64,000 nt of DNA from Bacteroidales bacterium (GTDB lineage: Bacteria > Bacteroidota > Bacteroidia > Bacteroidales > Muribaculaceae), in the NCBI GenBank assembly GCA_014800245.1, contig JAAVGM010000011.1:55657-119656 (forward strand), given 5' to 3'. Under the pieces are notes generated by a model. That model was not told the DNA's origin, did no database searches, and was given only the letters and a program-made list of their open reading frames with translations. A program made the translations under genes and the position numbers. How positions within the stretch are numbered: position 1 is the stretch's first letter; every line of letters begins with the position of its first letter. Shown here piece after piece: positions 42,147-51,699 of this stretch.

Positions 42147-42974
42147 ATGATATTCATATGGCTTGATGAAAGTGATCGACACGGAGAATTTTATTCAAAT
42201 TTCTACGGAGGTATATTAGTATCCTCCAAGCATCATCGTGAAGTTATGGAGCGTATGCGCTCTATTGTAAACGAAGTAGGAATAAATGATGAAATAAAGT
42301 GGCAAAAGGTCAATGAATATCATTATGAGAAATACCTGCGTGTGGTTGATGAGCTTTTCGATCTTGCTAAGGAAGGCAAGTTAAAAATTCGGATATTTTT
42401 CAGACATAATCAGTTTACTGCCTCACGGCTTACGCCAGAAGAAAAGAAAGCTGAGTATCAGATGCTCTATTATCAGTTTATAAAATTTGCATTTGGATTG
42501 CCTTACGCTGATGAAGAACTTGATTCAATGACTTTGTTTATTGATGAAATTCCCTTGCGCCAAAGTGAGCGTGACGAGTTTCTATCTCATATTCGAGGTA
42601 TGGCAAATGATCCTGTTCTAAAAAGAAAAGGTCTTACAATTGCAGATGATGGAATAGTGGAAGTAAATTCAAAGCAGCATCTTCCTCTTCAGTTCATGGA
42701 TGTTATACTTGGTGCAATTTGTTTCAAATTGAATGAAAAGGATAAGCTGAAAGCGGAAGGTGAAAATAAGATTGGTAAAAGAACTTTGGTAAAGTTGAAG
42801 CTATATAAGCATATCAACGCAAGAATCAGAGAGATATATCCTAACTTTAATATTGGTGTAACTACGCCAATCCGTGTGCAATCAGATAGCTGGACTCAGG
42901 TTTATCGCCACTGGAGTTTTATTCCAAAATACCATATCAGAGATTCATCACGAACCAAAAGGGCAAAAAAATAA
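42147..42974 (+). CDS. DUF3800 protein
   Basis: 275 residues. Starts with the family hallmark of an early acidic pair (FIWLDESDRHGEFYSNFYGG) and carries further acidic residues in LDSMTLFIDEIPLR and the conserved LPLQFMDVILGAICFKLN. DUF3800 proteins have an RNase H-like fold and are often found in defence or mobile regions (family knowledge); no function is proven here. It has its own promoter (TAACTTTG near 42119-42126) and stands alone at the end of the accessory region. Confidence 0.85.
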   Translation: MIFIWLDESDRHGEFYSNFYGGILVSSKHHREVMERMRSIVNEVGINDEIKWQKVNEYHYEKYLRVVDELFDLAKEGKLKIRIFFRHNQFTASRLTPEEKKAEYQMLYYQFIKFAFGLPYADEELDSMTLFIDEIPLRQSERDEFLSHIRGMANDPVLKRKGLTIADDGIVEVNSKQHLPLQFMDVILGAICFKLNEKDKLKAEGENKIGKRTLVKLKLYKHINARIREIYPNFNIGVTTPIRVQSDSWTQVYRHWSFIPKYHIRDSSRTKRAKK

Positions 42975-43209
42975 CCCGCGCAACCTACACTTGTGAGCTA
43001 CGCACTTATCACGTAGCCGTTCAGTTACGAAGGGTATTTTCAGATGCAAATTTACTAATAATCTTGCATCTTACAAAATTATAACGAAGAAAAGTACATT
43101 AAAGTTTATAGCAAGCATAAACACGACCACTTGCTCTTCATCGTAAAATATTATTACATTTGCATCCAGAAAGTGTACTTGGAATGCCCAGTCGCGCCCA
43201 ACTGCACTA
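42975..43209. other. Intergenic region
   Basis: 235 bp between DUF3800 and the convergent GH92 gene. A weak hairpin (GCTACG...CGTAGC, 42991-43011) without a T-run is the only structure; I see no gene. Confidence 0.4.
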
Positions 43210-45327
43210 TTAAAATTCCTCCACCTTCCACTCTTGAGGATTATCACTTAGTTCAAACTCAATCACTGCTCCATTGGCTATTTCTTCGTGGCTTATCCAC
43301 CACCGGTTAAGATCATTTCCATTGAGCTTTACCGAGGATATATAACGAGAAGTAGGTGTCTTCTTAGTGGCTTTCATCACAATCTTATTCCCATTCTCCA
43401 TAGTGATGGAAGCATCTGAAAAAGCTGGAGGGAGGAGGTAATAAATATCCTGTCCTGCATTGGGAAAAAGGCCGAGAGAAGTAAATAAATACCAAGAACC
43501 CATAGCACCGCTATCCTCATTGTCGGGATACCCTCTTTCTATAGAAAAATCATTCTTACGAATTCTCTCAACATATTCCGCTGCCAGATCGGGACGGTCG
43601 CAATGGCTGAAAATGAAGGGCGTAAGAAAACCGGGTTCATTGGAAAGATTGACCAGATTGTTGTCAAACCCATATCTGAGACGCTTCACCATCTCTTCCT
43701 CACCTCCGCAAAGAGCAATGAGACGTTCGAAATCTGCAGGAGTGAAGAGAGTGTAAGTCCATGCATTACCCTCATAAAAATAATCTTGCCAAGACCCGAA
43801 AACCTCCGTAGCATCAATCAATATCCTCTCTCCATCGGCTGCCACAGGGGCCACAAACCCCTTGAAGCCACAGCTTTCCAAATCCGGATTAAACATCTTT
43901 TCCCATTCTGATGAACGTTTGCCCATCTTATCAGCGATCAAGGAATCACCCATCAGCTTTGCCACACGCGACAGACAATTATCATTATAAGCATATTCCA
44001 TGGTGTAGGAACAAGACATCAAACGATTTTTACCAGGTTCGTAACCAAGGAAAATATAGTCGGGAGATCTTGATTCGAAAGCATTATGCAACATCACATT
44101 ATAAGCTTTCTCCCTATCGAAACCCTTCACATTCTTGATAATGGCATCGGCTATGATATTATCAACATCATCTCCACCCTGCTTACTGTCCCATTCCATT
44201 GAAGCAGTGAAGGTTGGTGTCACTTTCCCGTCATGCTCCAGACGGTCGATAAATGAATTGATAGTCTTCGATACAAAACTCTCTTCTATGAGGGTCAACA
44301 AAGTATATACCGTGCGCCATGTATCCCAAACGCAGTAATGATCATCTATATGAGGTTGGTCGCTCTCCCAGTGAGGGTTGTCTCCGGTGCGATCACGCGG
44401 CATAACTAAAGAATGATATAATGCCGTGTAAAATAGTTTCTTATCGTTTTCACTTGCATTATTATCAATTTGAATTTTCGATAAGGTCGAGTTCCATTCA
44501 TTTTTCGCATTTTGAGCCACGATATCCACATTCTTACCATCAAGTTCAGCGTGTCGGTAGCCACGGGCGCAATCCACGCTTTTCAAAGAGACTCCTACAT
44601 TCACGTTCAATTCCGATCGATCCGTATCAATCCTGGCATATAGTTCATCAGATCCTTTGTCTTTTATACATACCTTGGCGCCCGGATCATCAAGTGTCAT
44701 TGAGAAATAGACACGATATGGCAATTCGCTCCCAAATCCGCCGGCATATTCTCCCCATCCTGAAAGTTCGGATGTTTCAGGATTCCATTCCAACTCTCCA
44801 CCAAGAAAACGACCTTTCACTATGGGCACGATATGTTGAGGGATGCTGTGACGCATATCCAGGAGAAGGGTTCGGTCTTTCTTTTCAGGGTAAATGAACC
44901 GATATGCCACAGCATGAGAAGTCGGTGCTAATTCGGCTGTAATGCCATATCGGTCAAGATCAACCTTATAATAGAATGGAGTGGCAATCTCTCCTGATTT
45001 CTTTGAATCATGACCATCCTCTTTAGCGGAAAAACCTATTTGCGGAGAGAGAAACACCTGACCATACCGCGACCAACCTATCCCTGACACATGCAATTGG
45101 CCAAAGCCACGAATCAAATCATTCTCATCATAGCCGTTTTGTCCGCCATTGGGAGTTTGCGGCGAAGGATTCACTGACCCATGGGGCAGTTGCGGTCCGA
45201 TTACGCAATTGCTGATCCCTCTCACCCCCATATACATATCCACGTAATCGGAGAGAGATTCTGAATTAGCTTTAACAATGGTCGAGATAAATAAGAGAAG
45301 AGAAAGTATTATGAGTTGTCTTTTCAT
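43210..45327 (-). CDS. GH92 family glycosidase (exo-alpha-mannosidase type)
   Basis: 705 residues with a signal peptide (residues 1-20, LIILSLLLFISTIVKANS). GH92 marks: the N-terminal GVRGISNCVIGPQLPHGSVN and GQLHVSGIGWSRYGQ, the central VWDTWRTVYTLLTLIEE, and the late GNAWTYTLFTP and GYPDNEDSGAMGSWYLFTSL with acidic catalytic candidates. The family is calcium-dependent and mostly removes alpha-linked mannose from N-glycans or mannans. It is divergent from the secreted esterase, suggesting joint use on a glycan (inference). The exact linkage cannot be read. Confidence 0.9.
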   Translation of the reverse strand: MKRQLIILSLLLFISTIVKANSESLSDYVDMYMGVRGISNCVIGPQLPHGSVNPSPQTPNGGQNGYDENDLIRGFGQLHVSGIGWSRYGQVFLSPQIGFSAKEDGHDSKKSGEIATPFYYKVDLDRYGITAELAPTSHAVAYRFIYPEKKDRTLLLDMRHSIPQHIVPIVKGRFLGGELEWNPETSELSGWGEYAGGFGSELPYRVYFSMTLDDPGAKVCIKDKGSDELYARIDTDRSELNVNVGVSLKSVDCARGYRHAELDGKNVDIVAQNAKNEWNSTLSKIQIDNNASENDKKLFYTALYHSLVMPRDRTGDNPHWESDQPHIDDHYCVWDTWRTVYTLLTLIEESFVSKTINSFIDRLEHDGKVTPTFTASMEWDSKQGGDDVDNIIADAIIKNVKGFDREKAYNVMLHNAFESRSPDYIFLGYEPGKNRLMSCSYTMEYAYNDNCLSRVAKLMGDSLIADKMGKRSSEWEKMFNPDLESCGFKGFVAPVAADGERILIDATEVFGSWQDYFYEGNAWTYTLFTPADFERLIALCGGEEEMVKRLRYGFDNNLVNLSNEPGFLTPFIFSHCDRPDLAAEYVERIRKNDFSIERGYPDNEDSGAMGSWYLFTSLGLFPNAGQDIYYLLPPAFSDASITMENGNKIVMKATKKTPTSRYISSVKLNGNDLNRWWISHEEIANGAVIEFELSDNPQEWKVEEF

Positions 45328-45478
45328 TGGCGGTTAATTGTTCGGAAGATCTGCTAATGAGAGCAAATATAGCATTTTTTCAGCATAATACAAAAAATCT
45401 CTTGCATATCCCGATGATTCTAACGATATTTGCCATTGCATTGCGCATAAGCAACGTACGCAATCAGATTATATCTAA

Positions 45479-46687
<1,209 letters not shown>

Positions 46688-46714
46688 GCAAAATGAACCC
46701 CAATAAAGAAAGCT

Positions 46715-46748
46715 TTGTTTAGCTTCTATAAACTATTCTGCTAAACAA
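46715..46748 (+). promoter_or_regulatory. Hairpin in front of transporter start
   Basis: TTGTTTAGC (46715-46723) and GCTAAACAA (46740-46748) form a 9-bp stem ending 9 nt before ATG 46758. With no T-run it is more likely a translational control element or an mRNA end stabiliser than a terminator. Confidence 0.5.
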
Positions 46749-46757
46749 TTCTTATCT

Positions 46758-48458
46758 ATGTGGTTTGTTGAAACATTAAGACATACACCGGCGTTGGCCG
46801 TTTTCCTTACTATCGGACTCGGCTTCCTGCTCGGCAAAGTGAAATTCAAGGGGATCGCCCTCGGAACAGTCACCTCCGTACTCATCGTTGGAGTATTGGT
46901 CGGACAAATGAACATCGATGTGGGAGGTCCCTTGAAAACTGTTTCCTTTCTTCTCTTTCTCTTCTGCATCGGCTATAGTGTCGGTCCACAATTCTTCCGA
47001 TCCCTACGTGGCGATGGATTGAAACAGGTGCTTTTCGCCGTAGTGGTCTGCGTATTGATTCTTGCTACATCGCTCGGTGTGGCTTATTGGTTCGGATTGA
47101 ATCCGGGACAGGCCGCCGGCATGATGGCCGGAGCCTCAACCGCCTCTCCGGTGGTGGGCGCGGCTGAGGATACTGTCAGCACCCTCCCTGCATCAGCCTC
47201 GGCAATAAAGGATATGGTCAACGCAATCCCGGTATGCTATGCCATGACATATGTGTTCGGCACACTTGGTGCTGTCTGGCTTCTCGGCTATGTGGGTCCG
47301 GCTATGATGGGAGGCATCGATAAGGTGAAGGCCATGACCCACGAACTGGAAAAGAAGATGTCTCCCTCGGCCGGCAATGATCCTGCAAGCTTCAATGCAG
47401 CCCGTCCGGTGGCTTTCCGTGCTTTCGTAGCGGATGGCAAAGAGATGAATGAGGCGAAAAGCGTGGCTGAGATTGAGAAAAAATTCTTGAATGAGAACCG
47501 ACGTATCACGGTGGAGCGTATCGAACGCTCCGGAAATTCCGAGAGAATAGACAATATCACCCCCGATACTGTTATAAATCCGAGTGATATTGTAGTGCTT
47601 GCAGGGCGTCGAGAGATGATAGTGGCAGATAATGACTGGTTCGGACATGAAGTGCCGGGAGTGGATATTCTGAACATCAAAATGCAGGATGTGAACGTCA
47701 CTGTCTCCAAGCATTGCCGCCAGAAAACAATCCGCGAACTTTTCGACCAGCCGTGGATGGACAGCGTGGATATAAAGACCCTCAAAAGGAATGAGGTGCC
47801 GATGAATCCTATTGAGCAGACAGAACTCCGACCGGGTGATATCCTCGAACTTGTCGGACCGAAAAAGAATCTCAACCTTGCAGCCAAAGAGATCGGATAT
47901 GCAGATCCGGCCACACTTGCCACTGATTTTGTATTTGTCGGACTTGGAGTGCTTCTTGGAGGACTTTTAGGAGCGTTGGCGATAAAGATTGGGAATGTTT
48001 CCGTTAGCCTTGGAGCAAGCGGAGGCGCATTGGTTTCAGGTCTTATATTGGGTTGGCTGCGTGAAAAACACCCTACTTATGGAGCGATTCCCAAGGCATC
48101 CTTGTGGGTGTTCAACAACTTGGGATTAAATATGTACATTGCAGTGATCGGAATCGCTTCAGGTCCATCATTTGTAAGTTCATTTTCTGAGGTTGGACCC
48201 AAGATCTTCGTGGCAGGAATCATAGTGACGCTTGTTCCTCTATTCCTGGCAATGCTGATTGGTCATAAGCTGTTTAAATTCCATCCGGCTGTAACCCTTG
48301 GATGCTGTGCAGGCGCACGCAAAACCACTGCCGGCCTTGGAGCCGTTCAGGAACGTTTAGGAAGTACTGTCCCCGCTCTCGGCTATACCATCACCTATGC
48401 CGTTTCCAACACCCTCCTAATCATATTCGGCATAGTCCTGGTGCTTCTCACAGCGTAA
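46758..48458 (+). CDS. AspT/YidE-type transporter with TrkA-C domains
   Basis: 566 residues. The symmetrical layout is typical: five membrane segments, two cytosolic TrkA-C-like domains (residues ~215-375, e.g. VINPSDIVVLAGRREMIVAD and LRPGDILELVGPKKNLNLAA), then five to six more. Paired re-entrant motifs GASTASPVVGAAED and LGCCAGARKTTAGLGAV mark the substrate path. The family includes aspartate:alanine antiporters, but most bacterial members have unknown substrates. It lies 70 bp after the esterase gene. Confidence 0.85.
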   Translation: MWFVETLRHTPALAVFLTIGLGFLLGKVKFKGIALGTVTSVLIVGVLVGQMNIDVGGPLKTVSFLLFLFCIGYSVGPQFFRSLRGDGLKQVLFAVVVCVLILATSLGVAYWFGLNPGQAAGMMAGASTASPVVGAAEDTVSTLPASASAIKDMVNAIPVCYAMTYVFGTLGAVWLLGYVGPAMMGGIDKVKAMTHELEKKMSPSAGNDPASFNAARPVAFRAFVADGKEMNEAKSVAEIEKKFLNENRRITVERIERSGNSERIDNITPDTVINPSDIVVLAGRREMIVADNDWFGHEVPGVDILNIKMQDVNVTVSKHCRQKTIRELFDQPWMDSVDIKTLKRNEVPMNPIEQTELRPGDILELVGPKKNLNLAAKEIGYADPATLATDFVFVGLGVLLGGLLGALAIKIGNVSVSLGASGGALVSGLILGWLREKHPTYGAIPKASLWVFNNLGLNMYIAVIGIASGPSFVSSFSEVGPKIFVAGIIVTLVPLFLAMLIGHKLFKFHPAVTLGCCAGARKTTAGLGAVQERLGSTVPALGYTITYAVSNTLLIIFGIVLVLLTA

Positions 48459-48505
48459 TCTTCCCATTAATTTGAAATATTTTTTTCATTTTTTTTGCAG
48501 AATGC

Positions 48506-48536
48506 TTGGAGAATTAAAAATTTATAATTAATTTTG
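48506..48536 (+). promoter_or_regulatory. tRNA-Asn cluster promoter
   Basis: TTG (48506-48508), 20 nt, TAATTTTG (48529-48536). The following bases GCATCGCAATTCGG(C)AGAGA copy the tRNA-Lys start region. Confidence 0.8.
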
Positions 48537-48589
48537 CATCGCAATTCGGCAGAGAAGTGAAATTAAACTTCAAAACTGAATAAGGCAAT

Positions 48590-48663
48590 GCTTCAATAGC
48601 TCAGTTGGTTAGAGCACCTGACTGTTAATCAGGGGGTCGTTGGTTCAAGCCCATCTTGAAGCG
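48590..48663 (+). tRNA. tRNA-Asn (anticodon GTT), copy 1
   Basis: 74-nt cloverleaf: acceptor GCTTCAA/TTGAAGC, anticodon stem CTGA/TCAG around CTGTTAA, T loop TTCAAGC, discriminator G. The T stem GTTGG/CCATC has a T-T mismatch at its second pair. CCA not encoded. Confidence 0.95.
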
Positions 48664-48697
48664 CTAACATTTTCTTGGGATTATAAATCCTATATTT

Positions 48698-48771
48698 GCT
48701 TCAATAGCTCAGTTGGTTAGAGCACCTGACTGTTAATCAGGGGGTCGTTGGTTCAAGCCCATCTTGAAGCG
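48698..48771 (+). tRNA. tRNA-Asn (anticodon GTT), copy 2
   Basis: Identical to the first copy, including the T-stem mismatch; 34 bp of spacer separate them. Confidence 0.95.
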
Positions 48772-48806
48772 CAAGCATTTTTTCTTCGGTTTAAAAAACT
48801 ATATTT

Positions 48807-48880
48807 GCTTCAATAGCTCAGTTGGTTAGAGCACCTGACTGTTAATCAGGGGGTCGTTGGTTCAAGCCCATCTTGAAGCG
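48807..48880 (+). tRNA. tRNA-Asn (anticodon GTT), copy 3
   Basis: Identical to the other two copies; 35-bp spacer. A terminator follows after 4 bp, so the three are one transcript. Confidence 0.95.
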
Positions 48881-48884
48881 CTTA

Positions 48885-48918
48885 AAAGCGGATTCGCATT
48901 GCGGATCCGCTTTTTTTG
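48885..48918 (+). terminator. tRNA-Asn cluster terminator
   Basis: AAGCGGATTCGC, loop ATT, GCGGATCCGCTT with one internal mismatch, then TTTTTT. Confidence 0.9.
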
Positions 48919-48969
48919 TTCTCCTACCGTAATGCTATAAATATTACCCAATTCTCCTTTGCAGCAGCC

Positions 48970-49005
48970 AAAGAAAAAGCCTCGCAGGAAAAACTGCGAG
49001 GCTTT
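48970..49005 (-). terminator. rpsO terminator
   Basis: On the minus strand AAAGCCTCGCAG, loop TTTTTC, CTGCGAGGCTTT, then TTC and further T. It lies 22 bp after the S15 stop. Confidence 0.85.
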
Positions 49006-49027
49006 GAATCTTCTATCGAAAAGAGGA

Positions 49028-49303
49028 TTACTTTCTGATACCAAGCTCCTTCTTAGCGATGATCGCACGATAGCGATTGATATCCTTGCGGATAAGATAA
49101 TCAAGGAGCGAACGACGCTGACCTACGAGAGCCTTAAGCGAACGAGCTGTAACGAAGTCTTTGTGGTTCTGCTTGAGGTGCTCAGTGAGGTGTTTGATAC
49201 GGATAGAGAAAAGCGCGATCTGGCTTTCAGGGCTACCTGTATCGTTAGGACCCTCGCCGTAAGTTGCGAAAATGTTCTTCTTTTCTTCTGCTGAAAGATG
49301 CAT
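49028..49303 (-). CDS. rpsO: 30S ribosomal protein S15
   Basis: 91 residues, usual length 89-90. Full family match: NDTGSPESQIALFSIRIKHL, EHLKQNHKDF and ARSLKALVGQRRSLLDYLI. Binds 16S rRNA in the platform. Single-gene unit with its own terminator. Confidence 0.97.
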   Translation of the reverse strand: MHLSAEEKKNIFATYGEGPNDTGSPESQIALFSIRIKHLTEHLKQNHKDFVTARSLKALVGQRRSLLDYLIRKDINRYRAIIAKKELGIRK

Positions 49304-49476
49304 AATTGAGAGATTTTAAATGATTAATAAATAAAACTTTTTCTCAAAAAGGGACTTGCCACTCTCTTTCGGCACCCCTTTTATCGAAAAGCGTTGCAAA
49401 ATTAATAAAATATTCTGAATCCGGCAAGCATTCAAACCTGTAATCCTCAAAAAATGATGAAAATAAACGGAAATAT

Positions 49477-49507
49477 TTTGCAGGCTCAGAAAAATTTAGT
49501 AATTTTG
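49477..49507 (+). promoter_or_regulatory. Promoter of rplU-rpmA
   Basis: TTTG (49477-49480), 19 nt, TAATTTTG (49500-49507), 85 nt before the rplU start. The long leader may carry an autoregulatory L21 site (inference). Confidence 0.7.
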
Positions 49508-49592
49508 CAAAGATTTATCCGCCATGGCCAAAACAAGAGCCTCTTGAAAAGAAGCCGCCTAACGGACTCATTTGTAATATCAATAGCAAAAA

Positions 49593-49916
49593 ATGTACGC
49601 AATTGTAGAAATCAAGGGCCAGCAGTTCAAAGCTGAAGAGGGAAAATACCTCTATGTCCACCACCTCGGCGATGAGGTGAAGGAAGGTGAAGCTATCACT
49701 TTCGACAAAGTTCTCCTCCTCGACGCAGACGGCGACGTTAAAGTCGGTGCACCCACTGTAGAAGGTGCTAAAGTTGAGTGTGAAGTGCTCCTCCCCCTCG
49801 TTAAGGGCGAGAAGGTTATCGTTTTCAAGAAGAAACGTCGCAAAGGCTATCGTCGCAAAAACGGTCACCGTCAGCAGTTCTCCAAAGTGTTAATCAAATC
49901 TATTGTTAAAGCTTAA
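49593..49916 (+). CDS. rplU: 50S ribosomal protein L21
   Basis: 107 residues: [20 protein letters not shown] at the start and the basic tail [20 protein letters not shown] typical of L21. First gene of the rplU-rpmA operon, 17 bp before rpmA. Confidence 0.97.
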   Translation: MYAIVEIKGQQFKAEEGKYLYVHHLGDEVKEGEAITFDKVLLLDADGDVKVGAPTVEGAKVECEVLLPLVKGEKVIVFKKKRRKGYRRKNGHRQQFSKVLIKSIVKA

Positions 49917-49933
49917 AAATCCCACTCTAAGAT

Positions 49934-50203
49934 ATGGCACATAAAAAAGGTGTCGGTAGTTCGAAGAACGGCCGCGAATCAGAAAGCAAACGACTCGGTG
50001 TGAAAATCTTCGGTGGCTCCTACTGCAAGGCAGGAAACATCATCAAGCGTCAGCGTGGCACTGTTCACCATCCCGGTCTCAATGTCGGAATGGGTAAAGA
50101 CCACACTCTCTTCGCTCTTATCGATGGCACTGTAGTATTCACTACCGGTAAGGAGGGTCGCAAGTTTATCAACGTTAAGCCTATCGAGGCTGCCGCAAAC
50201 TAA
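49934..50203 (+). CDS. rpmA: 50S ribosomal protein L27
   Basis: 89 residues: [30 protein letters not shown] and [14 protein letters not shown] are the L27 signature. The N-terminus begins directly with the mature AHKKG form, without the cleavable extension seen in Firmicutes. Confidence 0.97.
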   Translation: MAHKKGVGSSKNGRESESKRLGVKIFGGSYCKAGNIIKRQRGTVHHPGLNVGMGKDHTLFALIDGTVVFTTGKEGRKFINVKPIEAAAN

Positions 50204-50230
50204 TTTGCTCCCCTAAGAAGGTAAAAACAA

Positions 50231-50263
50231 TGCCTGCTGATTTTTTCAGCAGGCATATTTTTT
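50231..50263 (+). terminator. rplU-rpmA terminator
   Basis: TGCCTGCTGA, loop TTTTT, TCAGCAGGCA, then TATTTTTT. Confidence 0.9.
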
Positions 50264-50311
50264 ATGCTTATATTATTTCCCAAATCTTATTTCCGGATTT
50301 ACTTGGATAGC

Positions 50312-51280
50312 TTAGAACGGCTTTCTATACTTATCCCCATCTTCCAATTCCTCCAGGATAGAGAGATAGGAGGCATATCGGCTTTGCGATATCTCATGAT
50401 TCTCAACTGCCGGAACCACCGCACAACCCGGTTCGCCCGTATGCTTGCAGTCGCCATATTTACATTCTGCCGACTTCCTGAATATCTCAGGAAAGAAATG
50501 AGACACCTCCGAAGGCTCGAAATCTATTGTGCCGAAACCGCGAACGCCGGGTATATCAATCAATGCTCCTCCTCCGGGCAATGAAAGCATCTCAGAAAAG
50601 GTGGTGGTGTGTGTTCCGGTATGATGAATATCGGAAATCTTCCCTGTCTTAAGATCCGCACCCGGAATAAGTTCATTGATAAGCGATGATTTTCCCACTC
50701 CGCTATTTCCGGCAAAAAGAGAGACTTTGCCCTTGAGATATTCGAGCAGAGACTCAATCCCCTCCCCTGTCGAGGCAGAAGTAAAGAAAACTTTATAACC
50801 GATCTGTTCGTAAAGAATACGCATCCCGTCGGCAAGTTCGCGGTCATACTCATCCCAGATATCACTCTTATTAATCACAATCACTGCCGGAACCGAATAT
50901 GCCTCAGCTGTGGCAAGGAAACGGTCGATGAAAGTGGTGGGAGTGGAAGGTTCGCGAAGTGAAATCACCAACACTGCCAAATCAAGATTTGAAGCCAATA
51001 TATGTGATTCCTTTGAAAGATTTGATGCGCGTCGGATGATATAATTCTTCCGAGGAAGAATCTCCGTGATATAATCAGCATCATCGGCAGCCTTCGACAC
51101 CACAACCTTATCTCCCGTAGCCACAGGATTGGTGGTGCGTATCCCCTTTATGCGGAAATTGCCCTTAATCCGACAGGGCACCTCCTCTCCCGATTCAGTC
51201 TTTACGATATAGGAGCTGCCGGTGTTTCTGACCACCACTCCCTCTCTTTTCTCTTTATATGCTGTTTTAGTTTTTTTCAT
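50312..51280 (-). CDS. rsgA: Ribosome small-subunit biogenesis GTPase RsgA
   Basis: 322 residues from ATG 51280; an in-frame start at 51313 adds an unrelated tail. Circularly permuted GTPase: G4 (VINKSD) comes before G1 (GNSGVGKSSLIN) and G3 (DIPGVRGFG). An OB-fold precedes it and a zinc knuckle follows (CKYGDCKHTGEPGC). Acts late in 30S maturation. Divergent from the small winged-helix gene. Confidence 0.95.
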   Translation of the reverse strand: MKKTKTAYKEKREGVVVRNTGSSYIVKTESGEEVPCRIKGNFRIKGIRTTNPVATGDKVVVSKAADDADYITEILPRKNYIIRRASNLSKESHILASNLDLAVLVISLREPSTPTTFIDRFLATAEAYSVPAVIVINKSDIWDEYDRELADGMRILYEQIGYKVFFTSASTGEGIESLLEYLKGKVSLFAGNSGVGKSSLINELIPGADLKTGKISDIHHTGTHTTTFSEMLSLPGGGALIDIPGVRGFGTIDFEPSEVSHFFPEIFRKSAECKYGDCKHTGEPGCAVVPAVENHEISQSRYASYLSILEELEDGDKYRKPF

Positions 51281-51376
51281 ATCATCTGCAAAGTAAATAC
51301 AAATATTTAACAAATCTATCTTTTCAGTTGTTTTAATTATGCAATAAGCGAAGTTTTGTTTTATAAATTAATTATT

Positions 51377-51583
51377 ATGGACATTGAATCAATTGGAACA
51401 TGGGCCGGAGATGTATATAAAGCCCTTGAAAGTTCCGACACCCGCATGCTTGGTCTCAAAGAGGTGAAGAAAGCTACGAAACTAAAGAAAGATGAAATCA
51501 TGGCAGCCTTAGGCTGGCTTGCAAGAGAGGGAAAGATCTCCATCACCACTCTCGATAAAGATATCATCACAACCCTCGTATGA
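51377..51583 (+). CDS. Small winged-helix protein (DUF2582 type)
   Basis: 68 residues from ATG 51377; a longer frame from 51356 covers poor sequence. One compact winged helix (GDVYKALESSDTRMLGLKEV, MAALGWLAREGKISITTLDK). Matches the DUF2582 family of Bacteroidota and archaeal small HTH proteins of unknown target. Single gene followed by a strong terminator. Confidence 0.78.
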   Translation: MDIESIGTWAGDVYKALESSDTRMLGLKEVKKATKLKKDEIMAALGWLAREGKISITTLDKDIITTLV

Positions 51584-51626
51584 TTAATCTATCCTGTAAA
51601 AGTTGATTAATCTCTCCTATGAAATT

Positions 51627-51674
51627 AAAGAGAGGATATACCTTAGAAAAATAAGGCATATCCTCTCTTTTTTA
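51627..51674 (+). terminator. Terminator between winged-helix gene and barrel gene
   Basis: AAAGAGAGGATATACCTTA, loop GAAAAA, TAAGGCATATCCTCTCTTT with one mismatch, then TTT. The arms are long; the A-rich left flank could let it work on the minus strand too. Confidence 0.85.
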
Positions 51675-51699
51675 TAAGTGAAGCGTTTAAGAGGCCATC

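Noticed and set aside
42975..43060. Hairpin after DUF3800 as a terminator
   Set aside because: The 6-bp stem has no following T-run on either strand.
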